From a virus: a stretch of 37,955 nt of DNA. This document shows positions 1 through 8,123 of this stretch, one piece after another. Position 1 is the stretch's first letter; the number at the start of each line of letters is the position of its first letter. The DNA lies in the IMG/VR virus record IMGVR_UViG_3300042868_006011, positions 1 through 37,955 of that record, one strand, 5' to 3'. The notes beneath the pieces are model-generated. The model did not search any database, was not told the DNA's origin, and was given only the letters and a program-made list of their open reading frames with translations. The translations under genes were made by a program, and so were the position numbers.

Positions 1-2
1 CG

Positions 3-124
3 TTTTATTTGATAAAAAGTTGACGGCTCAAAAAGGAGCGTCGAAATTTACTGTTTTTCTTTTAAGGGCAGTAGTTTCGATTTACGTGTGTTACTTAATA
101 TTTTCGAACTATGCTAGACTATAA
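3..124 (+). CDS. 3' end of a small membrane-protein gene (partial at window edge)
   Basis: This is the last part of a reading frame whose complete copy lies at 36534-36722. The visible part contains a hydrophobic helix ending shortly before the stop at 122-124. One change relative to the other copy is non-synonymous (Ile to Met in the last helix). The stop overlaps the start of the next gene by 14 bases. No function is recognised. Confidence 0.7.
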   Translation, partial: LFDKKLTAQKGASKFTVFLLRAVVSIYVCYLIFSNYARL

Positions 125-344
125 AAACGAGTTCGCCACGTACACAAATGCGAACCAAACTATAAAAGATGTAACCGTTAAAGCGGAGCAAGTTCGCGAA
201 GGTTTACTTTTTATTAACGGAACGAAAGAGAACGCTTTGAACGATGCAAAACAGCGCCTTGAAAACGCTAATCTGATTCAAAACAACGAGTTTAATGTTT
301 GCGTTTATACCCGTGTAGTAAGACAACTCTCTCAGCAATGTTAA
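111..344 (+). CDS. hypothetical protein, 77 residues (left copy)
   Basis: This small, mostly hydrophilic protein is of unknown function. Its start overlaps the preceding membrane-protein gene by 14 bases and its stop overlaps the helicase start (ATG at 338) by 7 bases, so the three genes are translationally packed. The protein is identical to that of the right-hand copy at 36709-36942 although the DNA differs at several third positions. This shows purifying selection and supports a real gene. It may be an accessory factor of the helicase, but only its position suggests that. Confidence 0.75.
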   Translation: MLDYKNEFATYTNANQTIKDVTVKAEQVREGLLFINGTKENALNDAKQRLENANLIQNNEFNVCVYTRVVRQLSQQC

Positions 345-1702
345 AAAGAAGTCAAATGCACGCCTATCAGGTTAGAGGCGTGAGTGAAATTGTAGAAAAT
401 ACTCACAAAGGTCTATTTCTTGACATGGGCCTAGGCAAAACAGTGACGACGCTTACCGCCGTTTCTGACCTCATCTACTCGTATTTAGAAATTGATAGCG
501 TTTTAGTTATTGCGCCGAAAAGAGTTGCTGAGTCCGTTTGGATTCAAGAGGCGAAAAAGTGGGAGCATTTAAAACATTTACAATTCTCGTTAATTTCTGG
601 AACGGCAAAGAAGCGCGTTGAAGCTACAAAAAAGAAAGCCGATATTTATTTAATTTCTCGTGACAATATCGCTTGGCTTATCGGTTTATTCGGTGGATCA
701 AAGCTCCCGTTTGATATGCTCGTACTTGATGAGCTTTCAAGCTTCAAAAATCAAGCGGCACAACGTTTCAAAGCTTTAAAGATGGTACAAGGTGGCTTTA
801 GTAGAGTTGTTGGCTTGACGGGCACGCCTGCGCCAAATGGACTTATAGACTTGTGGGCGCAAATATGGCTACTTGATCGAGGCGCACGACTTGGGAAAAC
901 GATAACGGCCTATCGAGAGGCATACTTCAATAGAAACTTTTCAGGATTTGGGTATGATATTCGAAACGGCTCGGACACTCAAATCAAAGAAGCGATTTCC
1001 GATATAGTTATATCGATGAAAGCGGAGGACTATCTCGACTTACCTGAGCGAATTACGAACATTGTCACAATTCCAATGAGTGACGAGCTGAGAAAGGAAT
1101 ACAAAGCCTTTGAACGCGAGAAGGTACTCGAACTACTTGAAGCAGGCGAAACGATAACAGCGGCGAACGCAGCTGCACTCAGTAACAAATTACTTCAATT
1201 TGCAAATGGGGCGATTTACGACACTGAAAAGAACTACCACGAAATACACAAGCTAAAACTTGAAGCTCTCGAGGATATTGTCGAAGCTTCACAAGGCGAG
1301 CCTATACTTGTTGCCTGGTCATACAGATCAGATGCAGAACGAATCGAAAACCATTTCAAGAAATTAAAGCCGAAGCGCTTAGAAAGCGACAAAGATGTAG
1401 AGGCGTGGAATAGAAAAGAAATCTCAATGATGCTCATGCACCCCGCAAGTGGAGGGCATGGATTGAACCTGCAAAAAGGCGGTCATATTATCGTATGGTT
1501 TGGGAATACGTGGTCGAATGAGTTGGAAAAGCAATTTAACGCTCGTGTTGATAGACAAGGGCAGGAAATACCGCCGATTATTTACAAGCTTGCAATTGCG
1601 GGAACGATGGACGAAAGAGTCATTTCTGTAGTTGACGGAAAAGCGGAGGTCGAAAATAGTTTGATGGAGTCGGTTAAGATACTCGTCGAATCTTATAAGT
1701 AA
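338..1702 (+). CDS. SNF2-family DNA helicase/translocase (intact copy)
   Basis: This is a superfamily 2, SNF2-like DNA-dependent ATPase of 454 residues when started at the ATG at 338. A TTG at 299 would add 13 residues but lies inside the preceding gene. Walker A is DMGLGKT (about 29-35), motif II is DELS (131-134) in place of the classical DEAH, and motif III is LTGTPAPNG (160-168). The C-terminal RecA-like lobe ends with the motif V/VI region, including NARVDRQG (about 401-408). Such helicases sit beside VRR-NUC, VapE and DUF2800/DUF2815 genes in many phages and are thought to act in replication or recombination, as here. The end overlaps the convergent gene 1674-1928 by 29 bases. Confidence 0.9.
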   Translation: MLKRSQMHAYQVRGVSEIVENTHKGLFLDMGLGKTVTTLTAVSDLIYSYLEIDSVLVIAPKRVAESVWIQEAKKWEHLKHLQFSLISGTAKKRVEATKKKADIYLISRDNIAWLIGLFGGSKLPFDMLVLDELSSFKNQAAQRFKALKMVQGGFSRVVGLTGTPAPNGLIDLWAQIWLLDRGARLGKTITAYREAYFNRNFSGFGYDIRNGSDTQIKEAISDIVISMKAEDYLDLPERITNIVTIPMSDELRKEYKAFEREKVLELLEAGETITAANAAALSNKLLQFANGAIYDTEKNYHEIHKLKLEALEDIVEASQGEPILVAWSYRSDAERIENHFKKLKPKRLESDKDVEAWNRKEISMMLMHPASGGHGLNLQKGGHIIVWFGNTWSNELEKQFNARVDRQGQEIPPIIYKLAIAGTMDERVISVVDGKAEVENSLMESVKILVESYK

Positions 1703-1928
1703 CTGTGCGAGGCTTTTCGGAAAGTATCGCCACTAGTTGATTAAATGTTGAAAACTTTCTTTGAGTTCCATCATTAAAAGCCGTCGAACGGGTCTTGTAA
1801 CAATCATAAAGTTGATTTTCTAATTTTGCTATTCTTACGTTGTTCACGAATAACCATGCAGCGAGTACCGCTGTAGCGCCGTACTTATTAATAAGTTTTA
1901 AAAAACCTTCAATCGATAACCCTTTCAT
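1674..1928 (-). CDS. small membrane protein, possible holin
   Basis: This 84-residue protein has a hydrophobic segment at about residues 14-32 (GATAVLAAWLFV) followed by a charged, probably helical stretch. One N-terminal transmembrane helix and a location at the end of the virion operon, after the tail fibres, are compatible with a holin or spanin-like lysis protein. The CHAP endolysin, however, is encoded far away at 20413. A TATCTTTG promoter element lies only four bases upstream of the ATG, which suggests separate, leaderless transcription. No sequence family is recognised, so the holin role is inference from size, topology and position. Confidence 0.6.
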   Translation of the reverse strand: MKGLSIEGFLKLINKYGATAVLAAWLFVNNVRIAKLENQLYDCYKTRSTAFNDGTQRKFSTFNQLVAILSEKPRTVTYKIRRVS

Positions 1929-1932
1929 AATT

Positions 1933-1940
1933 CAAAGATA
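1933..1940 (-). promoter_or_regulatory. Bacteroidota -7 element, leaderless
   Basis: TATCTTTG on the minus strand fits the TAnnTTTG consensus and is followed by AATT and then the ATG at 1928. It lies between the stop of the tail-fibre gene and the small membrane-protein gene. I see no clear -33 TTTG. Confidence 0.5.
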
Positions 1941-3419
1941 TTAAATATTTTCAATTTTCGTACTTACATTTTGAATCGTCCAAACTGCGCTCGTTCCTGA
2001 ATTAACAGAAACACCCGCTTTTAAGTTTGCGACTGTAGTGTCGAAAGCTCCACTAGTTAACTGAATCACATTGTTAGGAACGTTTGCAAACCCTGTAGTG
2101 GAAAGGTTGTGTGCTAAATGGTAAAAACCTCGAACAATTCCACTCGCTCCAACTGTCGTGAATAGTATTTCAATAACAATTTTGCACGTATCAACTACAG
2201 CCGTTTGAGCGTTTCCTGTAAAGGTCAAAACAACTGCATCCGATAAACTTCCGTTCGTTCCAAATCTGATCCTAAAAATAGGCGCAACAGTTCCCGCGTT
2301 TGTTTTAGTCGCAATTACTGTGAAAGTTATTTTTGTCCCTACAATTGGAGTCGGACAGTCAATCGCCGACCCTGTCAAATATGTATCAGTTGCGGCGGTT
2401 ATCGCTTGGCTATTTATACTTTGATTCATTCTACTTAGATAAACGTTCCCAGAACCTTCAATCGATTTGTTGTTAATCGTTTTTAAAGGCCTTTTTGTTT
2501 GAATGGTCGAAGTAGTTTCGTCGCCTGTATTGTCTCCACTCAGAACTGAAATACTTAATTTTGATTTTATTGATGAGGTTGTCTCGTCGCCCGTGTTTGA
2601 CCCTGTACTCGTTCCCGAGCCACTAGGCGCGCCCACATCGGAAGCGGATAACACAACAACGCCCACTTGACCGTTAACGCTTGACACGGGACTCGCAGGC
2701 GTTACAATCGCGGTCCAACTAGAAAAGACGGAAGCGTCCGAGCCTGTAATTACGAAAGCCTTTTGCTCGTCTGATCTTATGCACCAATCCCCTACTTGAC
2801 CAATTAATGCAAGCATGGCAGTTTGATTAGCTACAGCACCTAAATACTCAGAAATTGCAATTGCAGGAACTTGTGAGCTCGCAAGTTTTCCGTCGATTAA
2901 ATCTGCTTTACTTTCTAGGAGTGTATCAGTTTGAGTTGTAGTGTATGCGCCAACGTGTGCGGCTGTAGTATTGTGCGGGTTCCCTGTGTTTATTTGTGAG
3001 TGGTCGTATGCGATTTTCCCTCGATCACCTCGATAAGCCGTCGAACTTGTTTCGCCGAGTGCAAGACTTGAAAAGGTACTCTCTGTAATAACTTGAATGT
3101 AGTCGGCTCTTTCCTCATTAAAAGGTTTATAATCTTGAATAAAATCGTAAGTTAAAGAGCCTGAACCCCCTGCGCTTATAACAACTGAATAATATAAGTA
3201 AAAAGGGTTTAAAATCTCGATAGTTTTAGACACATCAAAAAGAGTAGTATCTGAGGAAACTATATCGAAGTTAATGTTATCGTTAGAGCCGTAAAGTGTA
3301 CCAAGCCCCGAGGCATTGCCTGAGGGCTTTAATAAAAGAGAGGCGTAAGAAGTTACAGGGGACGAAACGAAAACGCCCCCTAAATCACAATCAATAGAAC
3401 TACTCTGCTCGCGGAACAT
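1941..3419 (-). CDS. tail fibre / receptor-binding protein
   Basis: This is a protein of about 492 residues starting at the ATG at 3419; a TTG two codons upstream is possible. It contains the fibre motif TAYRGDRGKIAYDHSQ followed by GNPHNTTAAHVGA, a junction seen in many phage tail fibres and appendage proteins before the C-terminal host-binding region. Between about residues 245 and 320 it is Ser/Thr/Gly-rich with repeated NTGDETTS units. The C-terminus is beta-rich and of unknown fold. It is last but one in the virion operon and overlaps the preceding gene by 20 bases. A role in host attachment is likely. I cannot see an enzymatic domain or a chaperone domain. Confidence 0.75.
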   Translation of the reverse strand: MFREQSSSIDCDLGGVFVSSPVTSYASLLLKPSGNASGLGTLYGSNDNINFDIVSSDTTLFDVSKTIEILNPFYLYYSVVISAGGSGSLTYDFIQDYKPFNEERADYIQVITESTFSSLALGETSSTAYRGDRGKIAYDHSQINTGNPHNTTAAHVGAYTTTQTDTLLESKADLIDGKLASSQVPAIAISEYLGAVANQTAMLALIGQVGDWCIRSDEQKAFVITGSDASVFSSWTAIVTPASPVSSVNGQVGVVVLSASDVGAPSGSGTSTGSNTGDETTSSIKSKLSISVLSGDNTGDETTSTIQTKRPLKTINNKSIEGSGNVYLSRMNQSINSQAITAATDTYLTGSAIDCPTPIVGTKITFTVIATKTNAGTVAPIFRIRFGTNGSLSDAVVLTFTGNAQTAVVDTCKIVIEILFTTVGASGIVRGFYHLAHNLSTTGFANVPNNVIQLTSGAFDTTVANLKAGVSVNSGTSAVWTIQNVSTKIENI

Positions 3420-3801
3420 TTTCAACGATTTCGACTAGCTGCATATCAGCTTTTAATAAACCGTAAAACACGCGTTTATCTATTCCCGCTTGAATATATT
3501 GCAAGTTCGTCATATCGATAACGTCTACAAGTAGCTGATCGATATTAGCGATAAAATCCTCCAAGCTAATTCCACCCAAAATACCAAGCAAAGTCGAAGT
3601 CTTGTAAGTTATTGGCTCTCTTCTAATTGGCTTCCCACTTATTTCAGCTATTGGAACAAGAATAGAAATTTGCTCTTTCATTATATCTATATGAACCTCT
3701 GTTGGTTTCATAATAATTGCGGACGAAATTACGCCACCTACAGGACTAACCGTATGCCCTACTGCTTTCGTCGAAACGACGTTGTATTTTTTATTACTCA
3801 T
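3400..3801 (-). CDS. hypothetical protein in tail-fibre operon
   Basis: This 133-residue protein lies between two fibre-like genes. No family is recognised. Its first half is hydrophobic and beta-prone with several Ile/Val runs, and the C-terminal half looks helical. Its position suggests a small tail or fibre-associated component, or an assembly factor for the fibres. It overlaps the downstream fibre gene by 20 bases and lies 7 bases after the upstream one, so co-translation is likely. Confidence 0.7.
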   Translation of the reverse strand: MSNKKYNVVSTKAVGHTVSPVGGVISSAIIMKPTEVHIDIMKEQISILVPIAEISGKPIRREPITYKTSTLLGILGGISLEDFIANIDQLLVDVIDMTNLQYIQAGIDKRVFYGLLKADMQLVEIVENVPRAE

Positions 3802-3808
3802 TATGCTA

Positions 3809-4870
3809 TTATGCTATTTTTAATGTTCCTGAATCACTCCAAACTGTTCCACTTGCAAGTCCGGCGCTTGAAGTTGGTATTCCGGTAAGTTTCAACAATC
3901 CTAAAGAAAGTTTAAACATACCATCCGTTTTGTCAATGTTTACTATTTCTGTATCAATTAATCCACCTCCGATTTTTCCTGCGATAGAACCATCCCCAGC
4001 TTTATGTCCGAACTTCCACTTTCTTCCAGTAGTTGACTCTATTTGAGTAAAATATGATTCACTATTATCGTTGTTTATTTCTATTGAATCACTAGCAAAC
4101 GTACCAAACCCACGAAGTTCCGCAAAGTTCCACCCAAAATTCCAATCCCCCGCACCACTTTTAAAAATGCGCACAGCGTTTGCAGAACTGCTCTTGTTAA
4201 TTCCCTGCGTCGTTGTTTGAAAGTACATAGGACCATAAGCGATTTGACTTGTATCTCCTAGTATTTCATGGGCTAAAGTGCCCGCGCCGTTTCGAACACG
4301 AGTTAAAACGTCCGAACCTCCTGAGCCGTAACCCCACCACTCGTGAGAAGCACGACCCAAACTAGGTGCAAAGTCTGACGCGTCCGACCACCAATGAGAG
4401 AGATTTGCAACTGAAACGCCGAAGCCGTCCGCGTCATGTAGCCTGTCGTCGTCTGCAACTAAATCTGTATTGAAGAAATTTGCACCCGCTCCACCTGAGT
4501 CAATGAAAGCGCGAATTTCCGCCGCCGTCACTTCGTCCGCAGTACCTTTCGCGAGAGCTTCGTCTCTATCTTTTTGGTGGGCTAAGTACTCGACAGGAAT
4601 TTCGGACCAAATATCCTCGTCGCTTCCAGGTGTTGTGCCTGTCGAAGCGTCCAAAGCAATCCAAGTCTTATCGTCGTAAGATACAGCGTCCCCGATTACA
4701 TAAGCAGTCAAACCGTCGTAAGCAGCTAAAGCCCCCGCAGAAAGTCTTTGTTTTAAGTCTTGCCAAATAGCAATAAAATTCTCGTCCAATTCCTCAGCCG
4801 TAAGCTGTGCGCCTTTCGTCGTAAGTCCTGCAATGGTTACTATTCTTAGTATGATGTTATCGCTGTTCAT
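3809..4870 (-). CDS. tail fibre-like structural protein
   Basis: This protein has 353 residues. Residues 1-45 form a helical start typical of phage fibre attachment segments. Residues about 48-90 (AYDGLTAYVIGDAVSYDDKTWIAL) resemble a small carbohydrate-binding module of the CBM5/12 type often found in virion proteins. The C-terminal half is beta-rich with many Gly, Trp and Asn. It ends in a GLASGTVWSDSGTLKIA-like tail, a common C-terminus of phage fibres and appendages. It lies just downstream of the connector gene. A receptor-binding or decorative role is inferred. Confidence 0.7.
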   Translation of the reverse strand: MNSDNIILRIVTIAGLTTKGAQLTAEELDENFIAIWQDLKQRLSAGALAAYDGLTAYVIGDAVSYDDKTWIALDASTGTTPGSDEDIWSEIPVEYLAHQKDRDEALAKGTADEVTAAEIRAFIDSGGAGANFFNTDLVADDDRLHDADGFGVSVANLSHWWSDASDFAPSLGRASHEWWGYGSGGSDVLTRVRNGAGTLAHEILGDTSQIAYGPMYFQTTTQGINKSSSANAVRIFKSGAGDWNFGWNFAELRGFGTFASDSIEINNDNSESYFTQIESTTGRKWKFGHKAGDGSIAGKIGGGLIDTEIVNIDKTDGMFKLSLGLLKLTGIPTSSAGLASGTVWSDSGTLKIA

Positions 4871-4880
4871 TTTTGACTAT

Positions 4881-5399
4881 TTAATATTTTGAAACTTTTC
4901 TAATTCTTAAGCCGTTGCCCGTTAAACGTCCCGAAGACCCGCCTTTCCAAAGTGGATAAGTAGTCGACTTTCTACAAAGGTAGTCACGCACTCGCGTCCA
5001 ATAGATTTCCGCTCCTGATTTCGCTTTCGCCTCTGCTCTTGCAAGCGTTCTGTCGCTTACAGGTGTGCTGTGTTCGTTCGTTTTTACCACTAAGCCATAA
5101 GCTGTGTCAGTTTGTTGTACTGACCCTTTATATCGGGCATAGGCAAACATGACTAAAACTGCTTTGAGCCCAGGGTGCTGATAAGTATGTCCTTGGTGTG
5201 TGTAAGTGAGCCCCTCCCAAAGGTCAGGAAATGCCGAAACGTCGTCCGCAAGTTCAATCCAGAACTCTTCACCTATCAAAGGACGCAAGTCAAATTCCTG
5301 TGCGTCTAAAACGTGAGGCTTTACCTTTGAATCAAAATCGATATTCAAGGAAATCGAGCGCAGAGACTCGATATCGTTAAGGTCTATCAGTGCGGTCAT
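4881..5399 (-). CDS. putative head-tail connector (head completion) protein
   Basis: This is a 172-residue protein. Its pattern (KVKPHVLDAQEFDLRPLIGE near the N-terminus, HPGLKAVLVMFAYARY in the middle) resembles a family common in Bacteroidota phages and prophages that is annotated DUF6712 or head-completion adaptor. It follows the portal gene directly, with a 4-base ATGA overlap at 5396-5399. This position supports a role as an adaptor that docks on the portal during head completion. The family name is from memory and was not searched. Confidence 0.6.
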   Translation of the reverse strand: MTALIDLNDIESLRSISLNIDFDSKVKPHVLDAQEFDLRPLIGEEFWIELADDVSAFPDLWEGLTYTHQGHTYQHPGLKAVLVMFAYARYKGSVQQTDTAYGLVVKTNEHSTPVSDRTLARAEAKAKSGAEIYWTRVRDYLCRKSTTYPLWKGGSSGRLTGNGLRIRKVSKY

Positions 5400-6793
5400 T
5401 TTGCTTGTGTGTTATTTAATCCTAATACTTCGTTAACTTGCTCCTCTGTGAAGTTGAAAAGCGTTTTTAACGTTCCTTTTTTCGCGTCTATAGTCATTGC
5501 AGTATCAGTCACAATCGAGATAAGGGAAGTAGTTCCCGAGACTCCGATAGTTTCTGCGAGCATTTTTGTTTCTGCTTCTTTATCTTCGACCGCCGAAGCG
5601 CCTAAAGATTCGCGAATTTCGTTTGTCGTGAACATAGGGAAGTACTCTGCTGTTATTTTCTTTTTAACTACGATTGGAAGGATTGAGAAATCCCCACTAG
5701 GACAGATGTCAAACTCCCAACCTGAGAAAACCTCAGTTAAAATGTCTTTTAGTTCAATACGGTCAAACTCTGTCACGTTGTTATAAAACTCCGCAGCGGC
5801 GTTAAGTACTTCACCTGAACTGAAAAGACTGTCTCCACCTTCTAAAATCAAAGGGCGAGGCATCATCCAAGCGCGAAGGATAGCAGACTCTGTGCTTTTC
5901 TCCGTTTTTTCGTACATTCCGTCGAAATGTTGCAAGTCTGGAACGTGCATTTCGAAAGTTGTGTCAGGTGACGGCTTTTGAATAACCATAACCGATCCCG
6001 CATTCTCAGGCGCTTGGAATTGTCTAACAGTTCCGACAATAATATCCGCGAAAGATTCGTCTACTTTTGACGGGTTTCCGTCTGTTTCTTCGTCGTTCGA
6101 CTCAACGTCGTCAACGACTATGTATTGTGAAGGCATAAAGTTTTGCCCGACTGTTCTATTTCTAAATATTTTAGTACCTCCCTCAGTTTGCAGGTCTTCC
6201 GCGGAAGCGTCCCACTCTGCGACAGGGTACTCAACGCCGTTCGGCGACCAAAAGAAAACTTGTCCTTTATAGTTTTCAATACCTCCCGCCTCTTTTACTT
6301 GGCTATCGATAGCCTCAGGACTTGGGTCGTACAAATCGAAAAATTCAATATCCGATTTTTGGAATCTTTTCTTATCTTTTCTTTTTTCCCAATTGGGGTG
6401 CACGGCTACTTTCTTTTTATCGATAGAAAGTCGAACCGTTTCAATAGGAATTAACGTTGCTTCAACTTTTTCATAAACTCCGTTGTAGTTTAAATGGATT
6501 GCAACGCCGTTAATAAAGCCTTTATTCTCGACAGCTCGTCGTAATAAACGACTAACTGTTTCACCCGATTCATTAATCGCTGTTTCAGCGAAATCCTGAT
6601 CAGATAAACCGCGACCAAATACGAAACGAATGTACGTTTTTAAACAATTGACAGCAGTAACACTATTAGCGAGAATATTACGCATACGAGCAGGATAGTT
6701 GTTGTCAACGTCCCAACTTAAAATCCCCTCAGTTTTATTTTCGGGTATTGTAATACGCGGCTCTACTGCCGCTAATAGTGCTTGCTTGCTCAT
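5396..6793 (-). CDS. portal protein
   Basis: This 465-residue protein is probably the dodecameric portal at the capsid vertex. It shows portal-like features: an N-terminal region with DNNYPARMRNILANSVTAVNCLKTYIRF, a beta-rich middle with an acidic loop (VESNDEETDG), and a helical segment near residues 275-345. That segment ends in SAILRAWMMPRPLIL and FSSGEVLNAAAEFYNN, as in the clip/stem region of Bacteroidota-phage portals. The size is typical. It lies three genes downstream of the major capsid gene instead of upstream as in HK97-type phages. The call rests on overall pattern and context. Confidence 0.75.
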   Translation of the reverse strand: MSKQALLAAVEPRITIPENKTEGILSWDVDNNYPARMRNILANSVTAVNCLKTYIRFVFGRGLSDQDFAETAINESGETVSRLLRRAVENKGFINGVAIHLNYNGVYEKVEATLIPIETVRLSIDKKKVAVHPNWEKRKDKKRFQKSDIEFFDLYDPSPEAIDSQVKEAGGIENYKGQVFFWSPNGVEYPVAEWDASAEDLQTEGGTKIFRNRTVGQNFMPSQYIVVDDVESNDEETDGNPSKVDESFADIIVGTVRQFQAPENAGSVMVIQKPSPDTTFEMHVPDLQHFDGMYEKTEKSTESAILRAWMMPRPLILEGGDSLFSSGEVLNAAAEFYNNVTEFDRIELKDILTEVFSGWEFDICPSGDFSILPIVVKKKITAEYFPMFTTNEIRESLGASAVEDKEAETKMLAETIGVSGTTSLISIVTDTAMTIDAKKGTLKTLFNFTEEQVNEVLGLNNTQAK

Positions 6794-6795
6794 TA

Positions 6796-7452
6796 TTAAA
6801 TATCGTTAACGGATGCAACAATAATCTCTATAACTTTCGTTTTAGTTTTCGCCCCTGTCAAGCTGATTGAATGCTCAGCCGCATAAGCTCGTAGTTGTTT
6901 CTCGCTCATATCAGAGAATGAGTTGAGAGTGACTACTTCTGTACCTTCTGTACCTTCTGTACCTTCTGTACCTTCTGTACCTTCTGTACCTTCTGTACCT
7001 TCTGTACCTTCTGTACCTTCTGTACCTTCTGTACCTTCTAACTCGTCGTCCTCAGGATTGTAAGCGTCGACAAGCTCCTCCCAATTAGCAGGATAACTCT
7101 CAAAGTTTTTAATTGCGTTCTTGTTACTTTTCAGTAATTTCAAACACTCGCTATCAGGTGAAAACGCTGTAAGCGGGGAAGCTAAAGCAAAGGACTGCAA
7201 AACACGCCCCGCTTTAATCTTAAATTGTTTGTTTGACATTGTATCTATTTTAAATGATAGCTTTTCTTTGTTTGCACTTCTTAAGACAAAAGCGAAATCT
7301 TCAACACAACCACAAAGCGGTTTAGTCGAAAGCTTTTCTCCGTACATAATCTCGTGAAGTTGTGACATATTACGTCGTTCAATTGAGTCAGGGTTTTTCT
7401 TCCATGAATCAATTGATTTTAAACTTTCGAGTACCTTGTCTAGTAATTCCAT
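6796..7452 (-). CDS. virion-operon protein with EGT repeat linker and HeH-like C-terminus
   Basis: This protein has 218 residues from the ATG at 7452. An upstream in-frame start at 7479 lies inside a terminator hairpin and is rejected. Residues 1-140 are helical and unrecognised. An acidic linker of eleven Glu-Gly-Thr units follows. The last 35 residues (MSEKQLRAYAAEHSISLTGA) resemble the HeH/SAP-like helix-extended loop-helix domain found at the ends of several phage head or connector proteins. The gene lies between the capsid-associated gene and the portal, so a head-completion or neck role is plausible. The repeat linker is encoded by a 9-base tandem repeat. Confidence 0.65.
   Translation of the reverse strand: MELLDKVLESLKSIDSWKKNPDSIERRNMSQLHEIMYGEKLSTKPLCGCVEDFAFVLRSANKEKLSFKIDTMSNKQFKIKAGRVLQSFALASPLTAFSPDSECLKLLKSNKNAIKNFESYPANWEELVDAYNPEDDELEGTEGTEGTEGTEGTEGTEGTEGTEGTEGTEGTEVVTLNSFSDMSEKQLRAYAAEHSISLTGAKTKTKVIEIIVASVNDI
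6941..7039 (-). repeat. 9-base in-frame tandem repeat, 11 copies
   Basis: Eleven perfect copies of GTACCTTCT (plus strand) encode (Glu-Gly-Thr)11 on the minus strand. The absence of synonymous differences between units suggests recent expansion by slippage. Because the unit is nine bases long, copy-number change keeps the frame. Confidence 0.95.
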
Positions 7453-7484
7453 AAATAAAAAAGGCGTGAATAGTTTCACGCCTT
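7453..7484 (-). terminator. intra-operon terminator after capsid genes
   Basis: AAGGCGTGAA (7461-7470) and TTCACGCCTT (7475-7484) form a perfect 10-base-pair stem with a 4-base loop. Read on the minus strand it is followed by TTTTTTATTTAT, running directly into the ATG at 7452. It fits an intrinsic terminator that partly separates the capsid unit from the portal unit. Confidence 0.8.
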
Positions 7485-7517
7485 AAAAGTAATAATTATT
7501 TTTTAACTACACAAATA

Positions 7518-8096
7518 TTACAACAAAGCCTCTAAAGCTGCTTTTGTTGTTGCGTAGTCAGTGTCGTAGAACGAGTACGGCACGTCTGGCTCTTTACCAA
7601 TCTCAGGCGTTGCCATATTGATCACGTAAGCACCTTGGTTGTCGTTGTTCAACGGATCACGCATGAAAGTTTTGAACTCCATACCCGCATTTGCCCCAAG
7701 AACTTCAAAAGTTGATTGAGCCGCATTCCCTACGAAGTTATTTTCATAAGCAACTACGTAACGACCGCCGACCATTCCTGCAAGAGCTTTCTTTGACGCA
7801 TTTGTCAAGTCGAAAGCCAAGAAGTTAAATTTATGGTCGTACACGTCTGCGTAAGTTTGTTTTACCAACTCAAAAGACGGAGCGTTCGAGTTGTTTTTAC
7901 CGTCAACAGAGAAAGCGACCGCAGCGCCCGCAAGCACTAAAGACTCTAAAACGAAACGATTCGCAACGTTAAAGCCCTTTGTTGCTTCTCGGTAGTCCTC
8001 GTAGTTGATGATATACGCACGGTCAGCTGTACCGCCCTGTAGAGGGGCGTTACAGTTGAATCCGAACGATGCTGTTATTGTGCCACAAGTAGCCAT
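7518..8096 (-). CDS. virion structural protein following the capsid gene
   Basis: This 192-residue, Ala/Asn-rich protein lies immediately downstream of the major capsid gene and before a strong terminator, so it belongs to the most highly expressed virion unit. No named family is recognised. The even mix of beta-prone segments (RYVVAYENNFVG, GAYVINMATPEIG) and its size would suit a major tail tube, head decoration or head-fibre protein. Position next to the capsid gene favours a capsid-associated or tail-tube role, but I cannot decide between them from sequence. Confidence 0.65.
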   Translation of the reverse strand: MATCGTITASFGFNCNAPLQGGTADRAYIINYEDYREATKGFNVANRFVLESLVLAGAAVAFSVDGKNNSNAPSFELVKQTYADVYDHKFNFLAFDLTNASKKALAGMVGGRYVVAYENNFVGNAAQSTFEVLGANAGMEFKTFMRDPLNNDNQGAYVINMATPEIGKEPDVPYSFYDTDYATTKAALEALL

Positions 8097-8123
8097 GTCT
8101 TTATAATTTTAAAGAGTTAATAA

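Larger units (their letters stand above)
1..1365. repeat. left copy of the diverged end redundancy
   Basis: This stretch is homologous to 36599-37955 in the same orientation, with an offset of 36,598 bases that drops by 8 after about position 848. It covers the end of a small membrane-protein gene, a 77-residue gene and the first three quarters of the helicase gene. By hand I count about 60 substitutions and one 8-base deletion, roughly 4.5 percent divergence, nearly all at third codon positions. An exact terminal repeat or a simple circular-assembly overlap would be identical. The pattern fits two related strains represented at the two ends of one circular genome. Confidence 0.9.

Noticed and set aside
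1941-4870. Diversity-generating retroelement acting on the fibre genes
   Set aside because: There is no reverse transcriptase gene in the window and no template/variable repeat pair was noticed near the fibres.
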